In this document: positions 24,635 to 33,201 of the stretch, in pieces | How positions within the stretch are numbered: the stretch's first letter is position 1 | Layout of the letters: each line of letters opens with the position of its first letter | Assembly (NCBI GenBank): GCA_036389335.1 | Contig: DASVQC010000098.1 | Coordinates: 72,742 to 136,741, forward strand | Length of the DNA: 64,000 nucleotides | Reading direction: 5' to 3' | From: JAIVGV01 sp036389335 | Lineage (GTDB): Bacteria > Acidobacteriota > Blastocatellia > Pyrinomonadales > Pyrinomonadaceae | Notes under the pieces: model-generated | Told to the model about the DNA's origin: nothing | Databases searched by the model: none | What the model saw: only the letters and a program-made list of their open reading frames with translations | Position numbers and translations under genes: made by a program

Positions 24635-25548
24635 GCGGGCACGCGCACAAGTGGTCGCCGCCCGCGCGCCGCGCGCGGGCTCGTCTCGCCATCGCCGCGT
24701 GCTGCGCCGCCGCGTCGCTCGCGCTGACGGGCCTCGCGGGTCGGCGCGGCGCGACCGCCGACGCCGGGCCGCGCGCGCCGGCTGCGTCGTTCGCGGTCGC
24801 GCCCCGCGGCGAAACAGACTTCTCCAAGTTCTCGCACGCCAGCCAGCGCCACGCCTCGCTCGCGTGCGCCTCGTGCCACGCGCGCGCGGCTGACAACTCG
24901 GCGCAGCCGCGCCTGCCCGGCCACAAAGCCTGCACCGGCTGTCACCTCCCGCAGTTCGTCACGCCGAACTCGCCGCTCTGCTTCGTCTGCCACGACGGCG
25001 TGGAAGGGGAGAACCCGGCGGTCAAAAACTTCCCGCCCATACGCAGCTTCGCCGCGCGCTTCGACCACGCGCAGCACGGCGCGGGCGCGGCCCGCCCGAA
25101 GGAAGGCTGCGCCGCCTGCCACCGGCCAGCCGCCAGCCGCCCCGCCGCGCTCACGATCCCCGCGGGCTTCGCCGCCCACTCAAACTGCTACTCCTGCCAC
25201 ACGCCCGACGCGCGCTCCGCCGGGCGCGACATCGCGGCCTGCGGCACGTGCCACACCGCGTCGGCGAGTTTCTTCCGCACCCCGGCGCTCGCGCCCGCCT
25301 TCCGCGTCGGCTTCAGCCACGCGGCGCACGGCGCGCGGCAGCGCCTCTCCTGCGCCGACTGCCACCGCGCGCGCGCCGGGCTCCCGCAGTCGCGGCAGGT
25401 CTCCGCGCCGCTCGCCGCCGAGCACTTCCGGAGCGAGCGCGCCCAGAGTTGCCTGACGTGCCACGACAACCGCCGCGCCTTCGGCGACGCGAGCTTCCGC
25501 GATTGCAGCCGCTGCCACAAAGGGCAGACGTTCCGCCGCGGCGGTTGA
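24631..25548 (+). CDS. Nonahaem c-type cytochrome
   Basis: Nine CxxCH motifs in 305 aa: CASCH, CTGCH, CFVCH, CAACH, CYSCH, CGTCH, CADCH, CLTCH and CSRCH. Several extra His (FSHASQRHASL, FDHAQHG, FSHAAHG) are candidates for the distal haem ligands, as in cytochrome c7/c3 families. A twin export segment (ARLAIAACCAAASLALTGLAG) precedes the haems. The TTG start overlaps the preceding stop (TTGA), with AAGGGG upstream, so it is coupled to the 9-haem gene before it. The two look like products of the same fold family. Confidence 0.88.
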   Translation: MSGHAHKWSPPARRARARLAIAACCAAASLALTGLAGRRGATADAGPRAPAASFAVAPRGETDFSKFSHASQRHASLACASCHARAADNSAQPRLPGHKACTGCHLPQFVTPNSPLCFVCHDGVEGENPAVKNFPPIRSFAARFDHAQHGAGAARPKEGCAACHRPAASRPAALTIPAGFAAHSNCYSCHTPDARSAGRDIAACGTCHTASASFFRTPALAPAFRVGFSHAAHGARQRLSCADCHRARAGLPQSRQVSAPLAAEHFRSERAQSCLTCHDNRRAFGDASFRDCSRCHKGQTFRRGG

Positions 25549-25603
25549 GCGAATCGGGCCGGGGCTTGGTCAGCGCCGATTGAAGGGCAAGCGGCCGACA
25601 AAA

Positions 25604-25633
25604 TTGACAAGGCTTCGCGGCGGGTCTTAATAT
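25604..25633 (+). promoter_or_regulatory. Putative promoter for the tetrahaem cytochrome
   Basis: Consensus TTGACA and TAATAT with an 18-base spacer, 115 bases upstream of the ATG at 25749. It is the best sigma-70 match in the window. Confidence 0.6.
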
Positions 25634-25748
25634 CGATCCCGGTCGAAGCTCATCAACGCAGCCGGCGGTCGTCCTCTTAAAGTTTCTTTCTCCCCGAAGT
25701 CGGCGGACGCGAGACTCCAACACCATTCGACGAGGGAAGAGACTCAAC

Positions 25749-26324
25749 ATGAAAACCCTGCTCGCGTGCGGCGCGGCGTCGGCGCTCCTCGCGCTCTCGC
25801 TCTTCGGCGGCACGCGCACGACGCTCGCCGTCGGCGCGCTCCTCTTCGACGGCAAGACGCAGCCCAAAGAGGTCGTCCTCAACAAGAGCCCGAAGACGGC
25901 GAAGAGCCCGGACAAGAACGCCGTCCCGTTCAACCACGAGAACCACGCGACGAAGAACTACGGCGCGGACATGAAGTCCGTGATGGGCTGCGCCGAGTGT
26001 CACCACACCGATCAGCCGAAGTCCGCCCTCAAAGGCGTGCTCAAGACTTCGGAGCGCGACGAGACGCTGACCGCGGCGCTCCTCCTGAAGCCCGACGCGC
26101 GGCCCGTCAAGTCGTGCGCCTCGTGCCACGCTCAGGAGGGCGTGAAGCCGCCGGGCCTCGCGGCGAACCCGGAGGTGACGTACCCCGAAGAGTCCGACCC
26201 GCTCACGATGACGAGCGAGGAGGCTTTCCACCACAACTGCAACACGTGCCACGAGTCGGTCAAGAAGTTGAAGGCCGACACCAAAGCTCCGACGACCTGC
26301 GCCGCGTGCCACAGCGGCAAGTGA
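25749..26324 (+). CDS. Tetrahaem c-type cytochrome (cytochrome c3/c7-like)
   Basis: A signal peptide (MKTLLACGAASALLALSLFGG) is followed by four haem motifs, CAECH, CASCH, CNTCH and CAACH, in a 191-aa protein. VPFNHENHATK ahead of the first motif and several His pairs (CHHTD, FHHNC) supply likely bis-His ligands, as in class III cytochromes. It has its own promoter and a GAGGGAAGAG ribosome site. A small, soluble, low-potential carrier between the membrane module and the larger cytochromes is a natural role, inferred from class and context. Confidence 0.9.
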   Translation: MKTLLACGAASALLALSLFGGTRTTLAVGALLFDGKTQPKEVVLNKSPKTAKSPDKNAVPFNHENHATKNYGADMKSVMGCAECHHTDQPKSALKGVLKTSERDETLTAALLLKPDARPVKSCASCHAQEGVKPPGLAANPEVTYPEESDPLTMTSEEAFHHNCNTCHESVKKLKADTKAPTTCAACHSGK

Positions 26325-26378
26325 GGCGGGGCCGGGCGCGACTTCAGAAAGAGAGTAGTGATCTTAATTAGAGCTTTT

Positions 26379-26474
26379 CTCTGTGCGCCCTCTGTGTACC
26401 CTGTGCCTCTGTGGTGAGGTAAGGATCAGAAGCACTCACCACAGAGGCACAGAGCACACGGAGGCGGTACAGAG
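26379..26474. repeat. Palindromic intergenic element, CTCTGTG family, copy 3
   Basis: Arms of CTCTGTG units around GTGGTGAG...CTCACCAC, between the tetrahaem cytochrome and the lipoprotein. Slightly more diverged than copy 1. Confidence 0.87.
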
Positions 26475-26531
26475 TTGAATTTAAATCAGGACACTACTAG
26501 AAAGCGCCGCCCGGCGGAAACGGAAAACCGT

Positions 26532-27053
26532 ATGACACGCACGCTACTCGCAACCGCCCTCGCCGCCCTCGCCTCTCTCGCGCTGGCCGCCTCCGGGTGC
26601 AACAAGTCTCAGCCAGCCGCCAACGCCGCGAACGCTTCGTCCGCCCGGACAGCCGCGCCGGCCAGTAGCCCGCAGACGGTGGTCGTCCCGCCGGTCGCCG
26701 CGGCGCACGGCGGCGGGGCCGCGGCCCCCTCCGCCGCGAGCGGCAGCACTTCGGGAGCGCCGGGCATGCCGACGCCGGAGCTGGACGCGAAGATCGCGAA
26801 GGCGGAGGCGAAGGCGAAGGCGGCGGGCGCGTCGGAGGCCGACCGGAAGGCGGCGGCGGCGGCGTACGCCGCGCGCGCCGACGTTTACTACAACGCGCAG
26901 CAGCCGATGCTCTACAAGTTCGCGCTCGGGGACTTCCGCCGCGCCCTCCGCTACGATCCGGGCAACGCCGACGCCCGCGCGAAGCTCGATCAGATCGTCT
27001 CGATCTACCAGTCGATGGGCAAGCCCGTCCCGACGAACGGTCAGGAACAGTGA
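26532..27053 (+). CDS. Small lipoprotein with a C-terminal TPR-like segment
   Basis: A lipoprotein signal (LLATALAALASLALAASGC) gives Cys25 as the lipidation site. A Ser/Ala/Pro/Gly-rich linker follows, then a helical part with YAARADVYYNAQQPMLYKFA and DFRRALRYDPGNADARAKLD, which looks like a single TPR hairpin. ATG 26532 gives the proper signal, whereas the open frame upstream (to 26475) enters the repeat. It is 173 aa. Function unknown; it lies at the end of the plus-strand cytochrome group and may be an assembly or tethering factor. Confidence 0.78.
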   Translation: MTRTLLATALAALASLALAASGCNKSQPAANAANASSARTAAPASSPQTVVVPPVAAAHGGGAAAPSAASGSTSGAPGMPTPELDAKIAKAEAKAKAAGASEADRKAAAAAYAARADVYYNAQQPMLYKFALGDFRRALRYDPGNADARAKLDQIVSIYQSMGKPVPTNGQEQ

Positions 27054-27094
27054 AGTAAGGTTCGACTAAACAGGGAGAACCCTGCGAGTTTGTC

Positions 27095-27313
27095 GAGCCC
27101 GCGCGAGCGGGCGGAAGAGAGTAGTCCGCGGCGTGAGCCGTGGGGAGAAGCGACAAGAAAGGTCAAGAGCCCCCGGAGGGGGCGGAAGAAATCCGGCGGA
27201 TGTAACCCGCGCGTCGAATCTCTCCCGCCCCCTCCGGGGGCTCTCTTTTTTTACCCGCCTGTCCCCACGGCCCACGCCACGGGCTACATTCTGCCGCCCG
27301 CTCGCGCGGGCTC
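27095..27313. repeat. Nested palindrome: two GC-rich hairpins, one inside the other
   Basis: The outer arms 27095-27114 and 27294-27313 are perfectly complementary over 20 bases (GAGCCCGCGCGAGCGGGCGG type). An inner pair, 27167-27185 and 27225-27243, is perfect over 19 bases and is followed by seven T, so it can serve as a terminator for the lipoprotein gene. Middle segments (GGCGTGAGCCGTGGGGA / TCCCCACGGCCCACGCC) also pair. A relative is at 62811-63008. No coding signal is seen in 27054-27377. Confidence 0.88.
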
Positions 27314-27377
27314 TCTGCGTGCTGACGGCTGACTGCCGGCGGCTCTGTTCTTTAATCGGGCGCGGCGTGTGTGCGCG

Positions 27378-28931
27378 TCATCCTATCTTGATCCCCATCG
27401 ACCTCAGAAACTCCGTCGGTCGCTCGCCCCCGATCAGCGCGAAGACGAGATCGTTTTCGACGGTCGCGATCTCCTCGCCCGTGCGCGCGTTCATCAGCAC
27501 GACCTCGCCCGCGCGCACCTCCCTGATCGCCGCGCCGAAGTAGGGCCTGATCAGGCCGGCGTCGATGCAGTCGTACACCAGCACCTTATTCTCGAACTTG
27601 AGATCGTTCTTGAAGTCGCCGCGGACGACGAGCGAGACCTCGTTGGCCTCCCCGGTCGGGCGCGGCGCGATCCGGTCGCCGTCGCGCCGCGCCGCCAGAT
27701 CGATGGCCGCCTCGATGGCCGAGTTGCCCGCGCCGACCACCAGCACCTTGCGCCCGCGCAACTGCCGCGCGTCCGCGAGCCTGTACCTCACCTTGTCCTC
27801 CGGGCGACCGCCGCGCACGTTCTGCAAGTCCTCGCCGGGCACGCCCAGACGCTTCGCCGTCCCGCGGTTGCCGAGCGCGAGGACGACGCGGCGCGCGCGG
27901 TACGCGCGCGGCTCGTTGGCCTCGCCCGCCTCCGTCTCCAGCAGGAAGTAGTCGCCGTCGTCGGCGCGGCGCACGGCCTTGCAGCCCTCCCGCTCGTTCA
28001 CCGCCACGCCGCGCGCGAGCATCGTCCGCTTCCACGCCTCGATCAGCTCCTCGCGCCGTAAGCCCGCCCCGGGGACTTCGATGCCGCCGCGCGACTCCAT
28101 CGTCTCCGGCTTGAAGTAGACGTACTTGCCCGCCGGGTACGACTCGATGGTCGCGAGCACGCCGTCCTGTTCGAGCGCGACGTAGCGCAGGCCCGCCTGC
28201 GCCGCGACGACCGCCGCGGAGAGCCCCGCGGGGCCGACGCCGATGATCGCCACGTCCAGTTCGGCCTTCGCCTCGGGCGGCGACGCGCGGAGGTCTTCGA
28301 CGACGTGGCGGATCACGTCCGCGCCCTCGTTGGCGGCGTTCTTGATGAGCGGGACGCCCGACACGTCGCCGACGATGTAGCAGCCCGCGACGTTCGTCAT
28401 GAACCGCGCGTCGCGCTCCGGCACTTTGCGCTGCGGGATGACCTTGCTCGTGTTGACGACGATGCAGGCCTTCGGGCTGACGGGGCACTCGACCTGACAC
28501 GACGTGTCTTCCACACACTGCTCGCGCGCGATGGGCGTGGCGAAGCCGTCGACGATGGCGAGCACGTCGTGCGGGCAAGCCTCGACGCAGGCGTGGCAGC
28601 CGATGCAGCGTTCGGTGACGATGACGGGGTGCGGGTAGAGCGGCCCCGCCGGGTCGTACTTCTCGCGCAGCTCTTCCGTCAGCTCCTGAGTGTTCTGCGT
28701 CTCAGCCGACTCGCCCGCGGGCGGCTCTGCGATCCGGCGGCGCGCGCGGGCCGCATCGGCGAGCGCGAAGCCGACGCCGCAGAGCGCGAGCACGAGCGAC
28801 GCGCCCGCCCACCCGTACCAAGGGAGGCCGCCCGGCAGGTTCCCCGCGCCCGACAGGCCCCCGCCCCGCAAGCTGACGCACGTGAGCAGCGCGAGGGCGG
28901 CGAGGACGAAGATCAGTTGCGACTTTCTCAT
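27378..28931 (-). CDS. Membrane-anchored ferredoxin-flavoprotein reductase with permuted FAD motifs
   Basis: Two N-terminal helices (about 5-22 and 38-60) anchor the protein. Residues 108-156 form a ferredoxin-like domain with CIGCHACVEACP and a second Cys set (CVEDTSCQVECP, then AC). At 177-215 comes a segment like the C-terminal FAD motif of thioredoxin-reductase/YpdA-type enzymes (GCYIVGDVSGVPLIKNA). Only after it come the FAD Rossmann motif IIGVGPAG (about 229-236) and the NAD(P) motif VVGAGNSA (about 390). The chain ends at FLRSMGIKIG without another GD motif. This order suggests circular permutation. It probably moves electrons between NAD(P)H, FAD and iron-sulfur clusters; direction and partner are unknown. 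Confidence 0.85.
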   Translation of the reverse strand: MRKSQLIFVLAALALLTCVSLRGGGLSGAGNLPGGLPWYGWAGASLVLALCGVGFALADAARARRRIAEPPAGESAETQNTQELTEELREKYDPAGPLYPHPVIVTERCIGCHACVEACPHDVLAIVDGFATPIAREQCVEDTSCQVECPVSPKACIVVNTSKVIPQRKVPERDARFMTNVAGCYIVGDVSGVPLIKNAANEGADVIRHVVEDLRASPPEAKAELDVAIIGVGPAGLSAAVVAAQAGLRYVALEQDGVLATIESYPAGKYVYFKPETMESRGGIEVPGAGLRREELIEAWKRTMLARGVAVNEREGCKAVRRADDGDYFLLETEAGEANEPRAYRARRVVLALGNRGTAKRLGVPGEDLQNVRGGRPEDKVRYRLADARQLRGRKVLVVGAGNSAIEAAIDLAARRDGDRIAPRPTGEANEVSLVVRGDFKNDLKFENKVLVYDCIDAGLIRPYFGAAIREVRAGEVVLMNARTGEEIATVENDLVFALIGGERPTEFLRSMGIKIG

Positions 28932-28970
28932 GCTCGTGGAAAGAGAGAGGGCGACGTAATTTGATTTCTA

Positions 28971-29066
28971 CTCCGTGCCCCCTCCGTGTCCTCCGTGTCT
29001 CCGTGGTGAAGTATGGATCAGAAACACTCACCACGCAGTCACAGAGATCACGGAGGGCGCACGGAG
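28971..29066. repeat. Palindromic intergenic element, CTCCGTG variant, copy 4
   Basis: Arms of CTCCGTG units with CCGTGGTGAA...CTCACCACG in the middle. It lies between the FHA-cytochrome and reductase genes, which run in the same direction. Confidence 0.85.
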
Positions 29067-29132
29067 AAAGGCTGACGCCATGACTCTACAAAAAAGAGAC
29101 GGCGCGGTCGAAGAGTTCACGACGCGCGCCCG

Positions 29133-30551
29133 CTAGCGTTGCGTTAGAAGCGCGGCCCCGCGGGGCCGCCGGTCGCCCGCGTGCTCGACGTGGCAGGAGG
29201 CGCAGTCGGGCGCGTTGGCCGCGACGAGGGCGCGGCCCGTTTGATCGTCAACTCTGCCGTCGTGGCAGAGCGCGCAGGTGGTGCGCGGCGTGGCGCGGTC
29301 GAGCGTCGCGCCGAGCGACTTGTGACAGCTCGAACAGGTCAGCTCGCCGGCCTCGTTGCTCTTCAGACCCGCGGCGGCGCGGACGCGGTGCAGGTGCAGC
29401 GCGTGGAACTGCACGCCGCGCCGCGCGTCCTCGGTCGTCGCCTTCCACGTCGTTAAAAGGTTCTTCACCTCTTCGGGCTTCGCGCCCCACTCCGCTTCGT
29501 CGAGCCCCTTCCAGTTCCAGCGCCCGCCGACGACCGGGTAGCCGAACGTCCCGCCGTGCGGCGTCGCCACGCGGCGACCGTTGTAGGTCTTCGCGTTCGC
29601 GTCGTTGTGGCAGCCGGCGCAGGTCTCTTCGCGCGCGACGCCGGGCTGGAAGTCCGCGGCGAGCGAGGCGACGGCGGGGCGGAAGCCCGCGCCGCGGTGC
29701 TCGCCGTGGCAGGCGGCGCAGCCGACGCCTGCGTCCCTGTGCGCGTCGGTCTCGCGCGCGTCGAAGGCCGCCGTCTGATGGCACGACGCGCAGCCCTCGT
29801 CCATCGTGCGCGAGAGGGCGTGGCAGGTCGTGCATGAGTTCGCGTTCGGGCGCGAGGCGACGGCGGGCGAGGCGAGCAGGGAGGCGCGCGCGTGCGCGCC
29901 CGAGAGCGGCGCGGGGGCGAAGGCCGACGAGTAGCCGAAGGCCGCGACCGCCGTGAGGGCGGCGACGGCCGCGGTCGCCCAGAGGAAGACGGCGAACGGG
30001 TAGGGCCGCGCCAGATCGCGCGTCGGCGTCCAGTTATAGCGCGTCTTGCCGAGCTGCGCGGGCGGTCGCGGGCGCAGCTCCGAGGGGCGCGCCATCTTGC
30101 CCGCCTCGCGCTTGCGCTTCTCCCAGAACACGTCGAGCGCGGCTTGACCCGCCCCGCCCTGGTGCGGGGCGCGCGGCGCGACGGCCCCCCCGCCCACGTC
30201 TCCGACGCGCACGCCCGCCTGGTATCTGACGGTGAGCGCGCACGTCCCGCCGTCGATGCGGACGAGGATGAAGAAGGGGCCGATCTGGATCGAGTCGCCG
30301 TCGGCGAGGCGCGCTTTGCCCTCGACGAGCTTGCCGTTGAGCGTCGTGGAGTTCGAGGGGCTGAGGTGGAAGAGGTAGAAGACGCCGCCCGTCTCGCGCA
30401 CGCCCGCGTGCAGCCGCGAGACGCTCGGGTGGTTTAAGCAGACCTCGCAGCCGAGCAGGCGACCGAGGGCGAGTCCGTCGGCGACGAAAGTCACCGGGTC
30501 TTGCGAGCGATCCGCGCGCGTGACGACGAATGTGCTCTCCCGGTCGATCAT
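29133..30551 (-). CDS. FHA domain fused through a membrane helix to a heptahaem cytochrome c
   Basis: Residues 1-100 form an FHA domain with ALGRLLGC, HPSVSRLHA and SNSTTLNGK, the Gly-Arg, Ser-x-x-His and Asn positions that bind phosphothreonine. One membrane helix lies at about 184-207. Seven haem motifs follow from about residue 240: CTTCH, CASCH, CAACH, CAGCH, CSSCH, CALCH and CASCH. The topology therefore puts the FHA domain in the cytoplasm and the haems in the periplasm. The gene follows the cyclic-nucleotide/iron-sulfur gene by 26 bp and precedes the ferredoxin-flavoprotein gene. Domain calls are secure; control of electron flow by phosphorylation is inference. Confidence 0.9.
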   Translation of the reverse strand: MIDRESTFVVTRADRSQDPVTFVADGLALGRLLGCEVCLNHPSVSRLHAGVRETGGVFYLFHLSPSNSTTLNGKLVEGKARLADGDSIQIGPFFILVRIDGGTCALTVRYQAGVRVGDVGGGAVAPRAPHQGGAGQAALDVFWEKRKREAGKMARPSELRPRPPAQLGKTRYNWTPTRDLARPYPFAVFLWATAAVAALTAVAAFGYSSAFAPAPLSGAHARASLLASPAVASRPNANSCTTCHALSRTMDEGCASCHQTAAFDARETDAHRDAGVGCAACHGEHRGAGFRPAVASLAADFQPGVAREETCAGCHNDANAKTYNGRRVATPHGGTFGYPVVGGRWNWKGLDEAEWGAKPEEVKNLLTTWKATTEDARRGVQFHALHLHRVRAAAGLKSNEAGELTCSSCHKSLGATLDRATPRTTCALCHDGRVDDQTGRALVAANAPDCASCHVEHAGDRRPRGAALLTQR

Positions 30552-30577
30552 TCGTGATTACTTTAACGCCCGCGGCT

Positions 30578-33055
30578 TTAGCGCGCGGCGAAGAAGACGA
30601 CCTGCGCGACGTGAACCGGCAGCAGCGCCAGCATGAGCGAGGTCGAGACGACGTGCGGCGCGACCCAGAGCTTGAGCAGTTGGTGCAAGTAGATGAGCGC
30701 GTCGACGCGGCGCAGCGTGACGAGCGCGTCCACCGATTCGTAGAGCCGCCGCGACTCCCCGACCGGGAGGCCCGCCGCCGCCCCCTCCGTCTCGGCGCGC
30801 GCCTCGGCCTGCAACGCCGACAGCTCTTCGCGCCTGACGATCTGCCGGAGCAGGAACGCGAGCGAGAGGTAGCGGCGGCGCGCGCGGTCGCGCAGGAGCG
30901 CGCGCAGGGCGGGGCTCGCCTCGTGCGCCGCCTCGGCGAGGGAGGCGCGCAGCTCCTCGCGCCGCGCGCGCAGGTCTTCCAGGAGCAGCGGCTCGCCCTC
31001 GATGCTCGTCATCACGCGCGGCACGACGACGTAGGTCGCCAGGCCGAAGAGCCCCGTCAGGATCGTGAGATCGAAGGAGACCATCAAGAGCGTCGTCAAC
31101 AGCCCGCCCGTCGCGCGCCCGCCGTGCGCGAGCAGCAGCACGCCCGCCGCCGCGCCCGCGTAGGCGTGCGCGAGCATCCAGTAGCGCAGCGCGCCCGCGC
31201 GCCTCCGGTAGACCTGCTTGCGCGCGGGGTAGGTCATCGCCGCGGCGACGCCGACGAGCCCGGCGAGCCCCGTCATCCAGCGCACCGTCAACCACGTGCC
31301 GCCGATCCTCCCGTCGAGCCCGTGGAGAGAGAGCAGCCACAGGGTCGCGAGCGAGAGCGCGAGCGTCGCAACGACGCCGAGGGCGTGCCAGAGGCGCGCG
31401 AGCGGGTCGCGCTTGTGGATGTTGCGACCGACGGCGTGAGTCTGATCCTGAAAGACGAGGCCGAGGCGGCTCCCGGCCTCGTCGAAATACTCGCGCGGGT
31501 TGACGCGCACGAGCGCGCCGGTCGGGCAGTTCTCCTGACAGGAGTAGGCCGGGCGGCGCGCGCCGGGCGGGTTGAGCGGCGTGTTGTTGCAGAGGTTACA
31601 TTTGACGGCGAGCAGGTTCTCCGTCTCGGAGACGGGCGGGGGCGGCTCGGCGGGCGCGAGGCTCAGCCAGCCGCGCCAGCCTTCGCGCCGAGTGCGCGCC
31701 GCGGCGTCGGCGGCGGCGGGCGACTTGCGCGAGACCATCGAGATGGCCGTGTAGGGGCACTGGACGGCGCAGTCGCCGCATCCTATGCAGGTCTTGGGAT
31801 CGATGTCGATCTGCCCGTCGGCCAAGCGACCGATGGCCCCGGTCGGGCAGCCCGTCAGGCACTCGGGGTCTTTGCAGTGGAGGCAGACCTGCGGCGCGAG
31901 GACGTGCTGACGGGGCGGCTGGCCGAGGCGCGAGGGGCGCACGACGTGTATGCCGCGGCGCAGCAGCCGCGACTTGCCGTGAACCTCGTGGCAGGCGAGC
32001 GAGCAGTTGCCGCAGCGCACGCACAAGTCCATGTCCATGACGAGCAGGTTCGCGCCGTCCACGATGCCGGTCGTGATCTCTTTCTCGGCGGCGGCGAAGG
32101 TGGGGAGGTGCGGCGGGCGGTAGAGCGACACGTCGTCGTCGGCGAGCGAGAACTCGGAGAAGCGGCGCGCGACCGCGTCGCGCAGGCGCGGGTCGCCCCG
32201 CAGGGCGGCGATGGAGATTTCGAGCGCCTCGGTGCGCGCCATCACGGTCGCCGTGTACTTCCAGCGCGCGTCGCGCTCCACGCCTTCGAGGCCGAGGCAG
32301 TTGCCCGCGCCGAGGAAGTCGGCGGCGGCGTCCGCGCCGAGCGACTGCACGACGTCGGCCTCCGCGGGGCTCGCGCCGAGGCCGCGCACGCGCCTGACCC
32401 AGCCGTCGCGGATCAGGACGACGCGCTCGATGGCCGACCCTTCGGCGTGCAGGACGTGGTTCCTGCCGTAGATGACGAAGCGCGCCGCGTCGCCCAGACT
32501 GCGGAGCAACTCCTCGTCGAAGGCCCCGCCGGTGGCGTGGAGCACGTCGAGGAGCGTGCGCGCGAGCCCGTGGCTGCGGTAGGTCGCGTCGAGCGCGCCG
32601 CCGAACTTGGGGAGCTTGCGCAGGAGGCGCAGCGCCGGGCGCGTGATCTCGATGACGGTGGCGGGCGCGGCGGCGGCGACGCGGACGGTCGCGTTGCGCG
32701 GCACGCCCGCGAGCACCGACATCTCGCCGAAGCTCACCCCGGCGGGCAGCTCGGCGACCTTCTCCGGCTCGCCCCCCTCGCCGGCCACGAGCACGTCGAG
32801 CGCGCCCTCGACCGTGACGTAGAAAGTGTTGCCGCCCCAGTCGCCCTGCCGGATGATCTCCTCTTCGGGCTCGAACACGAGCAGGCGGACGTAAGGGCCG
32901 ATCTTCTTGCCGTTGTAGTTGCGCCCGTAGGCGATCACTTCGAGGTCGAGTTCGTACTTGAAGCGCCCGCCCTCGCGCTCGACCAGCTCGGAGATGATGC
33001 CGGCCCTCCCGATGGCTTCGAGGACGGTCTTGTGCGTCTTGATTTCGCGCGGCAT
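30578..33055 (-). CDS. Cyclic-nucleotide-binding iron-sulfur membrane protein
   Basis: 825 aa. Residues about 55-145 form a cNMP-binding fold with a recognisable phosphate cassette (FGEMSVLAGVPRNATV), and about 190-295 a second, more divergent one. Residues 345-515 hold four Cys clusters of the HybA/DmsB polyferredoxin type: CVRCGNCSLAC, CLHCKDPECLTGCP, CIGCGDCAVQCP and CNLCNN...CQENCP. From about 555 there are four membrane helices to about 690, a charged helical segment, and a final hydrophobic stretch at the C-terminus. It has an extended -10 promoter at 33139. With the FHA-cytochrome it would form a cytoplasm-to-periplasm electron path gated by a nucleotide; this last point is inference. 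Confidence 0.9.
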   Translation of the reverse strand: MPREIKTHKTVLEAIGRAGIISELVEREGGRFKYELDLEVIAYGRNYNGKKIGPYVRLLVFEPEEEIIRQGDWGGNTFYVTVEGALDVLVAGEGGEPEKVAELPAGVSFGEMSVLAGVPRNATVRVAAAAPATVIEITRPALRLLRKLPKFGGALDATYRSHGLARTLLDVLHATGGAFDEELLRSLGDAARFVIYGRNHVLHAEGSAIERVVLIRDGWVRRVRGLGASPAEADVVQSLGADAAADFLGAGNCLGLEGVERDARWKYTATVMARTEALEISIAALRGDPRLRDAVARRFSEFSLADDDVSLYRPPHLPTFAAAEKEITTGIVDGANLLVMDMDLCVRCGNCSLACHEVHGKSRLLRRGIHVVRPSRLGQPPRQHVLAPQVCLHCKDPECLTGCPTGAIGRLADGQIDIDPKTCIGCGDCAVQCPYTAISMVSRKSPAAADAAARTRREGWRGWLSLAPAEPPPPVSETENLLAVKCNLCNNTPLNPPGARRPAYSCQENCPTGALVRVNPREYFDEAGSRLGLVFQDQTHAVGRNIHKRDPLARLWHALGVVATLALSLATLWLLSLHGLDGRIGGTWLTVRWMTGLAGLVGVAAAMTYPARKQVYRRRAGALRYWMLAHAYAGAAAGVLLLAHGGRATGGLLTTLLMVSFDLTILTGLFGLATYVVVPRVMTSIEGEPLLLEDLRARREELRASLAEAAHEASPALRALLRDRARRRYLSLAFLLRQIVRREELSALQAEARAETEGAAAGLPVGESRRLYESVDALVTLRRVDALIYLHQLLKLWVAPHVVSTSLMLALLPVHVAQVVFFAAR

Positions 33056-33138
33056 ACGACCCGGACTCGGAATGAAATGGAAAGTTGAAGCGACACGGCG
33101 GAGCCCCCCCCGCGGCGTAAAAGGATGAAGACCCCGCG

Positions 33139-33147
33139 ATTATAGCA
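33139..33147 (-). promoter_or_regulatory. Extended -10 promoter for the cNMP/FHA redox operon
   Basis: On the minus strand the sequence is TGCTATAAT, a perfect TGN-TATAAT extended -10. No good -35 is visible. The ATG at 33055 is about 80 bases downstream. Confidence 0.6.
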
Positions 33148-33201
33148 GACGGCGAAAAACGGGAAGGGCTGCCCTTCGGCGGCGTCCCGACTCGATCTCT
33201 T

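Noticed and set aside
27378..28931. Annotation as thioredoxin reductase
   Set aside because: No redox-active CxxC in the NADPH domain, permuted FAD motifs, and an added ferredoxin and membrane anchor.
30530..33088. An 852-codon open frame antisense to the cNMP/iron-sulfur gene
   Set aside because: No recognisable motif; the minus-strand product has four ferredoxin clusters and membrane helices.
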